A stretch of DNA of 64,000 bases from Ewingella sp. CoE-038-23 (GTDB taxonomy: Bacteria; Pseudomonadota; Gammaproteobacteria; Enterobacterales; Enterobacteriaceae): positions 4,216,001 through 4,280,000 of the forward strand of contig NZ_JAZHOH010000001.1 of NCBI RefSeq assembly GCF_040419245.1. Reading direction: 5' to 3'. Position numbers and translations under genes: made by a program. The notes below the pieces were generated by a model that saw nothing but the letters and a program-made list of their open reading frames with translations, was not told where the DNA came from and ran no database searches. Position 1 is the stretch's first letter. The number at the start of each line of letters is the position of its first letter. This document shows positions 1-8,639 of the stretch, one piece after another.

Positions 1-1902
1 AAAGGCGTCGCCGACACCAAAGCCGCCCTTGACGGTGCGCGCTACATCTTAATGGAGCGTTTCGCCGAAGATGCCAGCTTGTTGGCCAAAGTTCGCGACT
101 ACCTGTGGAAGAATGCCCACTTAGTCTCTCGCGTGGTCGATGGCAAAGAGCAGGAAGGCGCGAAATTTAGCGACTACTTCGACCATCACGAACCGATTTC
201 CAAAGTCCCTTCTCACCGCGCGCTGGCGATGTTCCGTGGTCGCAACGAAGGCGTGCTGCAACTGGCGCTGAACGCCGATCCGCAGCATGACGAAGCGCCA
301 AAAGAGAGCTATGCCGAGCAGCTGATCATTGAGCACCTCGGGCTGCGCCTGAACAATGCGCCAGCCGACGTTTGGCGTCGCGCGGTGGTCAACTGGACAT
401 GGCGCATCAAAGTGCTGTTGCACCTTGAAACCGAGCTGATGAGCACGGTGCGCGAGCGCGCCGAAGACGAAGCGATTAACGTCTTCGCCCGCAACATGCA
501 CGACCTGCTGATGGCCGCTCCGGCCGGAATGCGCGCCACCATGGGCCTCGACCCCGGCCTGCGCACCGGCGTGAAAGTGGCGGTAGTCGACAACACCGGC
601 AAGCTGGTCGGCATTGACACCGTTTACCCACACACCGGTCAGGCGGCGAAAGCGGCCCAGCAGGTTGCGGCGCTGTGCATCAAACACAATGTTGAACTGG
701 TGGCTATCGGCAACGGCACGGCTTCTCGCGAAACCGAGCGTTTCTTCCTCGACCTGCAAAAACAGTTCCCGGAAGTGAAAGCGCAGAAAGTGATTGTCAG
801 CGAGGCGGGCGCGTCGGTCTATTCAGCCTCTGAGCTGGCGGCGCAGGAGTTCCCCGACCTCGACGTGTCTATTCGTGGCGCGGTTTCTATTGCCCGCCGC
901 CTGCAAGACCCGCTGGCCGAGCTGGTGAAAATTGATCCGAAATCCATTGGTGTCGGCCAGTACCAGCATGACGTCAGCCAGACCCAATTGGCGAAGAAAC
1001 TCGATGCCGTGGTGGAAGACTGCGTGAACGCCGTGGGCGTTGACCTCAATACCGCATCGGTGCCGTTGTTGACTCGCGTCGCGGGCCTGACGCGCATGAT
1101 GGCGCAGAATATTGTTAGCTGGCGCGACGAAAACGGCCAGTTCCGCAACCGTGAGCAGCTGTTGAAAGTGAGCCGCCTAGGGCCAAAAGCCTTTGAACAG
1201 TGCGCGGGCTTCCTGCGTATCAACCACGGCGATAACCCTCTGGATGCCTCAACCGTTCACCCGGAAACTTACCCGGTGGTGCAGCGCATTTTGGCGGCCA
1301 CCAATCTGGCGCTGAAAGAGCTGATGGGCGACTCCAACGCCCTGCGCGGCCTGAAAGCCAGCGAGTTCACCGACGAGCAGTTCGGCGTGCCGACGGTGAC
1401 CGACATCATCAAAGAGCTGGAAAAGCCGGGGCACGATCCGCGCCCTGAGTTCAAAACCGCGACCTTTGCTGACGGCGTTGAAACCATGAATGACCTGCTG
1501 CCGGGCATGGTGCTGGAAGGTTCGGTGACTAACGTGACCAACTTCGGCGCCTTCGTGGATATCGGCGTACATCAGGACGGTCTGGTGCACATCTCTTCGC
1601 TGGCGAATAAGTTTGTCGATGACCCACACACCGTGGTCAAAGCGGGCGATATCGTTAAAGTGAAAGTGATGGAAGTGGACTTGCAGCGTAAGCGTATCGC
1701 CCTGACCATGCGTCTTGACGAGCAGCCGGGCGAAACCTCGGCTCGTCGCGGTGGCGGTTCGGCGGCACCTGCAGGTGGCAACGGCCGTGACGCGCAAAAG
1801 CGCGGTGCGCCGAACAAACCGGCCGGACGCGCGGCGTCTACGCCTGCGGGCAACAGCGCGATGGGCGACGCCCTCGCCGCCGCCTTTGGTAAAAAGCACT
1901 AA
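1..1902 (+). CDS. tex: Tex/YhgF RNA-binding transcription accessory protein, 3' part
   Basis: The reading frame is open from base 1, so the gene begins upstream of the window; 633 residues are visible of about 775 usual for the family. Tex is a cytoplasmic nucleic-acid-binding protein linked to transcription and translation fitness. The visible part has a YqgF/RNase H-like fold starting near visible residue 181 ([10 protein letters not shown]), helix-hairpin-helix segments near 350 ([10 protein letters not shown]), and an S1 RNA-binding domain near 500-575 ([16 protein letters not shown]). A glycine/alanine-rich basic tail follows. Sequence agrees closely with E. coli YhgF. The ATG at 52 is internal and not the start. 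A strong hairpin terminator follows 25 bp after the stop. Confidence 0.97.
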   Translation, partial: KGVADTKAALDGARYILMERFAEDASLLAKVRDYLWKNAHLVSRVVDGKEQEGAKFSDYFDHHEPISKVPSHRALAMFRGRNEGVLQLALNADPQHDEAPKESYAEQLIIEHLGLRLNNAPADVWRRAVVNWTWRIKVLLHLETELMSTVRERAEDEAINVFARNMHDLLMAAPAGMRATMGLDPGLRTGVKVAVVDNTGKLVGIDTVYPHTGQAAKAAQQVAALCIKHNVELVAIGNGTASRETERFFLDLQKQFPEVKAQKVIVSEAGASVYSASELAAQEFPDLDVSIRGAVSIARRLQDPLAELVKIDPKSIGVGQYQHDVSQTQLAKKLDAVVEDCVNAVGVDLNTASVPLLTRVAGLTRMMAQNIVSWRDENGQFRNREQLLKVSRLGPKAFEQCAGFLRINHGDNPLDASTVHPETYPVVQRILAATNLALKELMGDSNALRGLKASEFTDEQFGVPTVTDIIKELEKPGHDPRPEFKTATFADGVETMNDLLPGMVLEGSVTNVTNFGAFVDIGVHQDGLVHISSLANKFVDDPHTVVKAGDIVKVKVMEVDLQRKRIALTMRLDEQPGETSARRGGGSAAPAGGNGRDAQKRGAPNKPAGRAASTPAGNSAMGDALAAAFGKKH

Positions 1903-1927
1903 AAGCGCCAATTTCTGCTCTTACTCA

Positions 1928-1955
1928 AAGCCGCTGAATTTCAGCGGCTTTTTTA
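1928..1955 (+). terminator. Rho-independent terminator of tex
   Basis: A perfect 10-bp stem (AAGCCGCTGA with TCAGCGGCTT, 3-nt loop) is followed at once by a T-rich tail. It separates tex from the feo leader. Confidence 0.9.
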
Positions 1956-2006
1956 TTATTCCCGCCAATACCCCTACTTCTTGAATGATTACTAATCACG
2001 TAATCA

Positions 2007-2020
2007 CTGAGTTAAATCAA
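2007..2020 (+). promoter_or_regulatory. Weak FNR-like site before feoABC
   Basis: CTGAG-TTAA-ATCAA resembles the FNR consensus TTGAT-N4-ATCAA, with one perfect and one degenerate half. FNR activation of feo is established in E. coli, which is the main reason for listing it. Confidence 0.3.
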
Positions 2021-2110
2021 TAAATCTGCCCCAACAGAGGAATAGGATAGCCCCATCGCGAAGGGAGTCTTTTAGGGAATGTCCCTTTTTTAACTCTCTT
2101 CGTGCGTACT

Positions 2111-2129
2111 AATTATGATAACTATTCGC
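2111..2129 (+). promoter_or_regulatory. Fur box upstream of feoA
   Basis: The stretch AATTATGATAACTATTCGC matches the 19-bp Fur consensus at 13 positions. It lies about 160 bp before feoA, in keeping with iron repression of feo. Confidence 0.6.
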
Positions 2130-2286
2130 ATTTTTACTTCTAAAAGTAATTAGTCTGGCAAGGCTTCGTCGGACACCAACCAGACCCTATTTCGCAACGA
2201 TTTACCCCAGTCAGGGGGTAATAACCGGGCAAGGAAGCACGGCGCTATCGCCGTCCCCATTCCGCCTGAACGCTTCGCGAGGACCT

Positions 2287-2511
2287 ATGCAACTACTCTC
2301 TCAACGTGCTTATAAAATTACCGGCTTTTCACATGAAATCAGCCCGGCTTATCGGCAGAAACTGCTGTCACTGGGCATGCTGCCCGGCTCTCTGTTTAAT
2401 ATTATCCGCGTAGCGCCCATGGGTGATCCGGTACAAATCGAAACCCGTCGCACCAGTCTGGTCGTGCGCAAAAAAGACCTCGACCTGTTAAAGCTGGAAA
2501 TTCAGGCCTGA
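2287..2511 (+). CDS. feoA: FeoA ferrous iron transport accessory protein
   Basis: This 74-residue protein has the small SH3-like FeoA fold and the usual length of about 75. FeoA is a cytoplasmic partner of the FeoB permease and is needed for full Fe(II) uptake. The motif SLGMLPGS and the C-terminal [14 protein letters not shown] are typical. It is the first gene of feoABC, 72 bp ahead of feoB, behind a leader with a Fur box. The start is the ATG preceded by GAGGA. Confidence 0.96.
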   Translation: MQLLSQRAYKITGFSHEISPAYRQKLLSLGMLPGSLFNIIRVAPMGDPVQIETRRTSLVVRKKDLDLLKLEIQA

Positions 2512-2583
2512 TGATTTTTTCAGCGCGGGCTCGCTTTAATTTAATGCCCGCGCCGCTCTCTTCTCTCACGTAGAAATCAACGT

Positions 2584-4899
2584 ATGAAAGCACTGACTAT
2601 TGGCTTAATTGGTAATCCGAACTCCGGCAAAACCACCCTTTTCAACCAATTAACTGGCGCACGTCAACGCGTGGGGAATTGGGCAGGCGTCACCGTCGAG
2701 CGCAAAGAAGGCCAGTTCTCCACGGCCGGGCATCAGGTCACGCTGGTTGATTTACCCGGCACCTACTCGCTCACCACCATCTCCGAGCAAACCTCGCTCG
2801 ACGAGCAAATTGCCTGCCACTACATTCTCAGCGGCGACGCCGACCTGATAATCAACGTGGTGGATGCCTCGAATCTGGAGCGAAACCTCTACTTAACGCT
2901 GCAACTGCTGGAGCTTGGCATTCCCTGCATTGTGGCGCTGAATATGCTGGATATTGCCCAGACCCAGAACATCACTATTGATATTTCTGCTCTGGAAAAA
3001 CGGCTGGGTTGCCCGGTCATTGCGCTGATTTCTACCCGCGCCAGCGGCATCAGCGAGCTGAAAAAATGCATTGATAGCCGCCCTGCCGCCTCTGACCTCT
3101 CTCGGGTGATTTACCCGCCGATTTTACAGCAGGAAGTGGACGCCATGGCCGACGCCATGCCCGACACTCTGCCATTACAACAGCGCCGCTGGCTGGCCTT
3201 GCAGATGCTGGAAGGCGACATTTATAGCCAGACTCACGCCCCGCAAGCCGCCGCGCTATTGCCCGCCGTGCGCCAAAGGCTGGTCAGCCAGCAGCATGAA
3301 GACCCGGCGCTGCTGATCGCCGATGCGCGCTATCAGAGCATCGTCAATCTGTGCGAGGCGGTAAGTAATTCACACCTGACCGCGCCGAATCGCATGACGC
3401 AACTTCTCGACCGGGTGATCCTCAACCGTTTCCTCGGCGTGCCGATTTTCCTGCTGGTGATGTACCTGATGTTCCTGCTGGCGATTAACATCGGTGGCGC
3501 GCTGCAGCCGATTTTCGATATCGGCTCGGCGGCTGTCTTCATTCAGGGCATGCAGTGGGTTGGCTTCACCCTGCACTTCCCGCAGTGGCTGACGATTTTC
3601 CTCGCGCAGGGGATTGGCGGCGGTATCAACACCGTGCTGCCCCTGGTGCCGCAAATTGGCATGATGTACCTGTTCCTCTCCTTCCTCGAAGACTCCGGCT
3701 ACATGGCGCGAGCCGCGTTCGTGATGGACCGACTGATGCAGGCCTTGGGGCTGCCGGGCAAATCCTTCGTGCCGCTGATCGTCGGCTTCGGCTGCAATGT
3801 GCCTTCGATTATGGGCGCGCGCACCTTGGACGCGCCGCGCGAAAGGCTGATGACCGTCATGATGGCGCCCTTTATGTCCTGCGGCGCGCGTCTGGCGATT
3901 TTTGCCGTATTCTCCGCCGCGTTCTTTGGCCAGAGCGGCGCCTCCGTGGTGTTCTCGCTCTATCTGCTCGGCATTGTGGTCGCCATTCTCACCGGCTTGG
4001 TGCTGAAATACACCATCATGCGCGGTGAAGCTTCTCCCTTCGTGATGGAACTGCCGGTTTACCACATTCCGCATCTGAAAAGCCTGCTGCTGCAAACCTG
4101 GCAGCGCCTGAAAGGTTTTGTGCTGCGCGCGGGTAAAGTCATTGTTATCGCAAGTATTTGTATCGGCGCGCTGAACAGTTTCTCCTTTAGCGGCAAGGCG
4201 GTGGACAACATTAATGACTCGGCGCTGGCCAGCGTCAGTAAAGTGCTAACCCCGCTGCTGAAACCGATGGGCGTTCACGAAGACAACTGGCAGGCGACGG
4301 TTGGGCTAGTAACCGGCGCGATGGCGAAAGAAGTGGTGGTCGGCACGCTCAACACCTTATATACCGCCGAGCACATCACCACGCAGGAGTTTGATGCCGC
4401 CAACTTCAACCTGTTGGATGAACTGAATGGCGCGGTACACGAAACTTGGCAGGGTTTGAAAGACACCTTCAGCCTGAGCGTGCTGTCGAACCCGATTGAA
4501 GCCAGCAAGGGCGACGGCGAAATGGCTGCCACCTCGATGGGCGTGATGAGCAGTAAATTTGGCACGGCGATTTCAGCTTATAGCTACCTGATCTTTGTGC
4601 TGCTGTATGTGCCTTGCGTGTCGGTCATGGGGGCCATCGCTCGCGAAACCAGCCGTGGATGGATGTCCTTCTCCATCGCCTGGGGGCTGAACGTGGCCTA
4701 TTCGCTGGCAACCCTGTTCTTCCAGACCGCCACCTTTAGCCAGCATCCGGCCAGCAGTCTGGGCATCATTCTCACCGTGATTGCTTTTAATGCGCTGGTG
4801 TTGGTGGCGCTGAGGAAAATGCGCAGCCGCGTGACCGTCACGCTGAAACCGCGCAACGTCGCCGCCTGCTGCCAGCCGGCAGTTAACGATTGCCATTAA
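2584..4899 (+). CDS. feoB: FeoB ferrous iron permease
   Basis: FeoB is the inner-membrane Fe(II) transporter with a cytosolic GTPase domain. The 771-residue product shows G1 GNPNSGKT (10-17), G2 GVTVE (35-39), G3 DLPG (56-59) and G4 NMLD (120-123). A helical regulatory domain follows, then the membrane part from about residue 280 with two Gate-type regions (for example FVPLIVGFGCNVP) and a C-terminal hydrophobic block. Length and sequence match E. coli FeoB (773 aa). feoC starts 9 bp after its stop, consistent with one operon. Confidence 0.97.
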   Translation: MKALTIGLIGNPNSGKTTLFNQLTGARQRVGNWAGVTVERKEGQFSTAGHQVTLVDLPGTYSLTTISEQTSLDEQIACHYILSGDADLIINVVDASNLERNLYLTLQLLELGIPCIVALNMLDIAQTQNITIDISALEKRLGCPVIALISTRASGISELKKCIDSRPAASDLSRVIYPPILQQEVDAMADAMPDTLPLQQRRWLALQMLEGDIYSQTHAPQAAALLPAVRQRLVSQQHEDPALLIADARYQSIVNLCEAVSNSHLTAPNRMTQLLDRVILNRFLGVPIFLLVMYLMFLLAINIGGALQPIFDIGSAAVFIQGMQWVGFTLHFPQWLTIFLAQGIGGGINTVLPLVPQIGMMYLFLSFLEDSGYMARAAFVMDRLMQALGLPGKSFVPLIVGFGCNVPSIMGARTLDAPRERLMTVMMAPFMSCGARLAIFAVFSAAFFGQSGASVVFSLYLLGIVVAILTGLVLKYTIMRGEASPFVMELPVYHIPHLKSLLLQTWQRLKGFVLRAGKVIVIASICIGALNSFSFSGKAVDNINDSALASVSKVLTPLLKPMGVHEDNWQATVGLVTGAMAKEVVVGTLNTLYTAEHITTQEFDAANFNLLDELNGAVHETWQGLKDTFSLSVLSNPIEASKGDGEMAATSMGVMSSKFGTAISAYSYLIFVLLYVPCVSVMGAIARETSRGWMSFSIAWGLNVAYSLATLFFQTATFSQHPASSLGIILTVIAFNALVLVALRKMRSRVTVTLKPRNVAACCQPAVNDCH

Positions 4900-4908
4900 G
4901 GAGTTGAG

Positions 4909-5148
4909 ATGACTTCTCTGATAGCCGTTCGCGATAACGTCGCACTGGCCGGAATGGCCGATGCACGCCAGCTGAGCCTGCAACTGAAAGCGCCGCAGCC
5001 GCTGGTGCAGGCGATGCTCGACAAACTGGTAGCGATGAGAAAGCTGGAGGCCGTTGAACCTGATAACAGCTGCCTCAGCGGCAGCTGCAAAAGTTGTGCA
5101 GACGGCAAAAAATGTCTGACCGTCAGCTACCGGCTGATCCCCTCTTAA
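4909..5148 (+). CDS. feoC: FeoC Fe-S winged-helix regulator of FeoB
   Basis: This 79-residue protein is the last gene of feoABC. FeoC is a small winged-helix protein that binds FeoB and protects it from FtsH; a four-cysteine cluster senses oxygen. The cysteines are present here at 55, 60, 63 and 69. It has AAGGAGTTGAG just before its ATG. The stop overlaps by 4 bp the stop of the convergent mdcG-like gene. Confidence 0.93.
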   Translation: MTSLIAVRDNVALAGMADARQLSLQLKAPQPLVQAMLDKLVAMRKLEAVEPDNSCLSGSCKSCADGKKCLTVSYRLIPS

Positions 5149-5765
5149 CTCAGCGATTGCCACGGATCGCGGACTTGCACCAAGCCCGCGTCCGTTTCTA
5201 ATTCCACCTCACCGCCCTGCAACCACTCGCCGAGGGCAAAGTCGCCCTGCGGCGTCACGATTTGTACATCGGTGCGGCACGGCAGCTGCTGCAAAGTATT
5301 GCTCAACTCACGGAACGCCTCTGGCGATACCGGCTGGTCACAGCGGATCAGCAAGTCGAGATTGCTGTCGGCGTGCATCGCCGGGATATCACTGGCCATA
5401 GTGTAGGCGCAGCTACCGATCACACCCCATGTCCACGGCCATTTCAGGCTGGCAAAGGTGATCAGCGACTGCATTGGAGGCAGGGAAATAAAGCGTGAAT
5501 GCAGTAATGACACCGGATTGGCGACTAGCGATTCCGGCGTCACGGTACGCACGATGGAGGAAGGTGCCACCCAGGCCGTCGCCCGCTGAGTGCGCGTCAT
5601 ACCACGAATTCCCACGGCGATTGCGCCATCAGCACGCTGCCCCCGACGCACCACCAGCGGTAAATGCGTCCGCCAGTGGCTTACCCACTCGGGCAAGGCT
5701 TGATCACTTTCCAGCGCCGAACGGTCGGCAATCCAAATCAGGTCATGGGCACGCGGCAAACTCAT
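5145..5765 (-). CDS. mdcG: MdcG-like phosphoribosyl-dephospho-CoA transferase (orphan)
   Basis: The 206-residue product follows Klebsiella MdcG along its length: RAHDLIW start, VGIRGM, VTPESL, WPWTWGV and the nucleotidyltransferase segment GSCAYTMASDIPAMHADS (117-134). MdcG attaches the prosthetic group to the acyl carrier subunit of malonate decarboxylase. No other mdc gene lies in this window. The usual HADSDLDLL reads HADSNLDLL here, so the middle acidic residue (135) is Asn, which may weaken metal binding. A good AAGGAAG ribosome site precedes the ATG. Family assignment is firm; activity and substrate are uncertain. Confidence 0.8.
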   Translation of the reverse strand: MSLPRAHDLIWIADRSALESDQALPEWVSHWRTHLPLVVRRGQRADGAIAVGIRGMTRTQRATAWVAPSSIVRTVTPESLVANPVSLLHSRFISLPPMQSLITFASLKWPWTWGVIGSCAYTMASDIPAMHADSNLDLLIRCDQPVSPEAFRELSNTLQQLPCRTDVQIVTPQGDFALGEWLQGGEVELETDAGLVQVRDPWQSLS

Positions 5766-5872
5766 CGTTTAGCTTCCTTATTATTCAAAGCAGCAAAAAC
5801 CCCACTGCAATAAAGGGTAGTCAGCTAATGATACACAACCCGCCCGCGAACTTAACCTGAAGAATGCTCCAT

Positions 5873-5898
5873 AAAAAAGGGCGCCCTTAGGCACCCTT
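5873..5898 (-). terminator. Terminator of the small periplasmic protein gene
   Basis: Read on the minus strand: AAGGGTGCC, 4-nt loop, GGCGCCCTT, then a run of T. One G-U pair interrupts an otherwise complete 9-bp stem. It lies 37 bp beyond the stop at 5936. Confidence 0.85.
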
Positions 5899-5935
5899 CT
5901 CGTGAAGACCGTAAAACTTATTTGCCGTTAAAAAC

Positions 5936-6211
5936 TTATTTGTCTTTAAAGACTTCAGCCGTTGCGCTGATTTTCTTCTTCTCTTGACCACCGATGATCA
6001 CGAAGTATTTGCCGCCTTTCTCATCAGCCTGCTTGGACAGCTCTTCGCGCGCGTCCATTGGTGCAGTGTATTCATTGCTGGTCGTGATGGTACCCAGGCT
6101 AACCAAACCTTTCTCTTGTGCCACTTCTTTAGTGATCAACTCTGCCGCCATTGCGCTGGTTGAGAATACGCCTGCCAGAACGACTGCTGCCATAATTTTA
6201 TAAGATTTCAT
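5936..6211 (-). CDS. YdgH/BhsA/McbA-family (DUF1471) periplasmic protein
   Basis: The 91-residue protein has a clear Sec signal peptide (MKSYKIMAAVVLAGVFS, likely cleavage after the AMA at 21-23) and one compact DUF1471 domain (EKGLVSLGTI, DAREELSKQADEKGGKYFVI). Members such as BhsA and McbA are small periplasmic or outer-membrane-linked proteins tied to stress and biofilm. Which paralogue this is cannot be decided. The start is preceded by AGAGGTAA. It is monocistronic with its own terminator. The lysine-rich tail (EKKKISATAEVFKDK) is typical. Confidence 0.88.
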   Translation of the reverse strand: MKSYKIMAAVVLAGVFSTSAMAAELITKEVAQEKGLVSLGTITTSNEYTAPMDAREELSKQADEKGGKYFVIIGGQEKKKISATAEVFKDK

Positions 6212-6231
6212 GAAGTTACCTCTAAGAGTGA

Positions 6232-6390
6232 TTATTTTGATAAAGCTCCCATGACAATACCGACGATGAAACCCGCGCTGGCGTAACCTTCCTGGCCTGA
6301 CACCAAAATCCCCCAGAAACGCGGCGTGATGTCACCGAGCCATAGGCTGGCCCGACAATCACTGTTCGGTATTATCTGCCTAAGTATTAG
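6232..6390 (-). pseudogene. Possible 3' remnant of a small membrane protein gene
   Basis: The frame is open for about 53 codons between an in-frame TGA and a TAA that lies 20 bp before the DUF1471 gene start. The tail reads WGILVSGQEGYASAGFIVGI and then VMGALSK, which looks like a protein with one membrane segment. There is no ATG and no ribosome site at a sensible place. It may be the end of a decayed gene or chance; I do not recognise a family. Confidence 0.2.
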
Positions 6391-6441
6391 TCACGCCCAA
6401 AAAATATCCAGTAGAAATGTATAAAATATTTACATGAAATT

Positions 6442-7212
6442 TCAATGTGTGACAGCGAACTGCTTTATCTGCTCACAAAAGGCTTCTGGGTGAGAAATAA
6501 AAGGCGCATGGGCCGATTTTTCAATGATATGCGACTCGCTTTCCGGCCACAGGGCATCCAATAACGGCACAATTTTGCGCGGCACCAGACCGTCGAGCGC
6601 GCCATAAATTCGCAGCATCGGCACGCTGAGTTGGCACATAGCCTGACGCAAATCCACCTGCCGCAAAATCTCTAATCCACCATTGAGCACCTCTACCGAC
6701 GGCATCGGCTGGCCCAGCACAACCGACTTCAACATGCGGGCATCCTGACGGGCGCTGTCGCTGCCCAGCGTTTGCAGGGCCAGAAAACGCTCCACCGTGC
6801 GCTGGAAATCCTCACTCAGCTGGTGCTGGAAACCGTGCAGCACTTCGGACTTAATCCCCGGCCACTCGTCGTGGGCGGCAAAACAGGGGGAAGAGGCCAC
6901 GGTGATCAGCTTTTCGACGCGCGCTGGCGCACTCAGGGCAATCTGGCTGGCGACCAGCCCGCCCAGCGACCAGCCTAGCCACACGGCTTTTTCTGGCGCG
7001 GCGGCGAGCACGGTGTCGGCCATCTCCTCAATACTCATCGGCCCAAAACCTTCACTGCGGCCATAGCCCGGCAGGTCCACCAGGTGCAGCCGAAAATGCG
7101 GCGCGAGTCGCTCGGCGGTGTAACGCCAGACTTCCGCATTCAGCCCCCATCCGTGAAGCAGCACAAGATCGAGATCGCCTTCACCAAAGGTCTGCCAGTA
7201 GAGCTTATTCAT
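6442..7212 (-). CDS. bioH: BioH pimeloyl-ACP methyl ester carboxylesterase
   Basis: BioH cleaves the methyl ester of pimeloyl-ACP, ending the disguised fatty-acid route to the biotin precursor. The 256-residue alpha/beta hydrolase has the nucleophile Ser82 in GWSLGG, the acid in GALDGLVP and the catalytic His in [10 protein letters not shown]. The ATG at 7212 ([10 protein letters not shown]) gives exactly the E. coli length. A longer frame up to 7272 exists but would add 20 residues absent in the family. It is divergent from gntX, with only about 44 bp between starts, as in E. coli. Confidence 0.95.
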   Translation of the reverse strand: MNKLYWQTFGEGDLDLVLLHGWGLNAEVWRYTAERLAPHFRLHLVDLPGYGRSEGFGPMSIEEMADTVLAAAPEKAVWLGWSLGGLVASQIALSAPARVEKLITVASSPCFAAHDEWPGIKSEVLHGFQHQLSEDFQRTVERFLALQTLGSDSARQDARMLKSVVLGQPMPSVEVLNGGLEILRQVDLRQAMCQLSVPMLRIYGALDGLVPRKIVPLLDALWPESESHIIEKSAHAPFISHPEAFCEQIKQFAVTH

Positions 7213-7256
7213 AGGGTAATGTCCGTTGGGTTTCGAAATCCACTGAGGGAAAAGTG

Positions 7257-7946
7257 ATGTTAAGGATAACAATTCAGGCGCAGTGCTGGCTATGCCAACA
7301 GCCGCTGCATCTTGCGCGGCACGGCATCTGTAGCGTTTGCGTCAAATACCTCCCCGTGCCGCCGCCCTGCTGCCCGCGCTGCGGCCTATCCAGCAGCCAC
7401 GCCAAACTCGACTGCGGGCGCTGCCTGCGCAAGCCGCCGCCGTGGGACGCCTTGGTGCAAGTGAGTGACTACATTGCGCCACTCAGCGGCTTAGTGATGC
7501 GTCTGAAATTCGCCAAACAGCCCGAGCTGGCCATACCGCTCGCCAGGCTGCTGCTGTTTCGCTGGCTGGCGCGGTTTCGGGCCGGCGAGTTGGTTCGCCC
7601 GGATATTTTGCTCAGCGTGCCTTTGCATCGCCGACGCTACTTTGGACGTGGCTATAACCAGAGCGAATTGCTGGCCGCGCCGTTGGCTCACTGGTTGCAA
7701 TGCCAATTTCACCCCTATGCTTTGCAGCGAATTCGCGCCACGCCGCCGCAGCAACGGCTTTCCGAATCAGCACGAAAAATGAATCTACGCCGAGCCTTTA
7801 TTTGCCGCGAAAACTTCCACGGCAAGCATGTTGCGCTGCTTGATGATGTTGTTACAACGGGGAGCACATTATGTGAAATCAGTAAGTTACTGAGAAATCA
7901 GGGGATTGCCTCGCTACAGATTTGGTGCGTTTGTCGCACCTTGTAG
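7257..7946 (+). CDS. gntX: GntX/ComF-family phosphoribosyltransferase-like protein
   Basis: The 229-residue protein has an N-terminal zinc-ribbon-like set of cysteines (CWLC, CSVC, CPRCGL, CGRCL) and a C-terminal type I phosphoribosyltransferase motif ([12 protein letters not shown]). This is the ComF architecture; in naturally competent bacteria ComF helps handle incoming DNA, and in E. coli GntX is linked to using DNA as nutrient. A GTG at 7254 is also possible, but the ATG at 7257 lies 6 nt after AGGGA. It stands between bioH and nfuA as in E. coli. Confidence 0.92.
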   Translation: MLRITIQAQCWLCQQPLHLARHGICSVCVKYLPVPPPCCPRCGLSSSHAKLDCGRCLRKPPPWDALVQVSDYIAPLSGLVMRLKFAKQPELAIPLARLLLFRWLARFRAGELVRPDILLSVPLHRRRYFGRGYNQSELLAAPLAHWLQCQFHPYALQRIRATPPQQRLSESARKMNLRRAFICRENFHGKHVALLDDVVTTGSTLCEISKLLRNQGIASLQIWCVCRTL

Positions 7947-8005
7947 TCGGCTAAGTAAAGGGCGTATTATAACCAACTGGAGTAGTCAACTATTGAGCCA
8001 ATGTT

Positions 8006-8581
8006 ATGATTCTTATTACCGATGCTGCCCAAGCGCACTTTGCCAAACTGTTGGCAAGCCAAGAAGAAGGCACCCAGATCCGCGTATTCGTGATCAACCC
8101 CGGTACGCCGACCGCGGAGTGCGGTGTGTCCTACTGCCCACCTGACGCGGTGGAAGCAACGGATACTGAATTGAAATTCGAAAAGCTGTCCGCTTACATC
8201 GACGAGCTGAGCAAGCCTTATCTGGCTGATGCTGAAATCGACTTTGTTACCGACCAGCTTGGCTCACAGCTCACGCTGAAAGCCCCTAATGCGAAAATGC
8301 GTAAAGTTTCTGACGACGCGCCGCTGATGGAACGCGTTGAATATCAACTGCAATCTCGTATCAACCCACAGCTTGCCAGCCACGGCGGCCGCGTCTCTCT
8401 GATGGAAATCACCGATGACGGCATCGCGGTTCTGCAATTCGGCGGCGGCTGTAACGGCTGTTCAATGATTGATGTCACCCTGAAAGACGGCATCGAGAAA
8501 GAACTGCTGGAAAACTTCCCAGAGCTGAAAGGCGTTCGTGACCTGACCGAACACCAGCGCGGCGAGCACTCGTTCTACTAA
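8006..8581 (+). CDS. nfuA: NfuA Fe-S cluster carrier protein
   Basis: NfuA carries [4Fe-4S] clusters to client enzymes and repairs lipoyl synthase. The 191-residue product has a degenerate A-type N-domain lacking the usual cysteine triad and a C-terminal Nfu domain with the CxxC at Cys149 and Cys152 (GGGCNGCSM). Length and residue positions equal E. coli NfuA. It is followed directly by a terminator shared with the convergent malQ. Confidence 0.97.
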   Translation: MILITDAAQAHFAKLLASQEEGTQIRVFVINPGTPTAECGVSYCPPDAVEATDTELKFEKLSAYIDELSKPYLADAEIDFVTDQLGSQLTLKAPNAKMRKVSDDAPLMERVEYQLQSRINPQLASHGGRVSLMEITDDGIAVLQFGGGCNGCSMIDVTLKDGIEKELLENFPELKGVRDLTEHQRGEHSFY

Positions 8582-8610
8582 TAGAACAGCTTGCCAAGGC
8601 TAGAAAACAG

Positions 8611-8639
8611 AAGGGTTCAGCTAAGTTGAACCCTTTTTT
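8611..8639 (+). terminator. Terminator between nfuA and malQ
   Basis: AAGGGTTCA, 7-nt loop, TGAACCCTT, then T6: a perfect 9-bp stem. The symmetry would also serve malQ coming from the other side. Confidence 0.9.

Larger units (their letters stand above)
1961..2286 (+). promoter_or_regulatory. feoABC leader and control region
   Basis: This 326-bp gene-free stretch holds a Fur-box candidate (2111-2129), a weak FNR-like site (2007-2020), a small hairpin at 2074-2086 (AGGGA, 3-nt loop, TCCCT) followed by six T, nested within longer complementary arms, and a second hairpin at 2239-2254 (ACGGCG, CTAT, CGCCGT). A GAGGA Shine-Dalgarno lies 3 nt before the feoA ATG. Iron (Fur) and anoxia (FNR) control of feo is known in E. 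coli. The hairpins are seen in sequence; any attenuation role is inference. Confidence 0.6.

Noticed and set aside
121..759. Long minus-strand frame inside tex
   Set aside because: Shadow of the strongly conserved tex frame, with His/Val-rich composition typical of antisense reading.
3370..4095. 241-codon minus frame inside feoB
   Set aside because: Antisense shadow of the FeoB membrane domain; no family resemblance.
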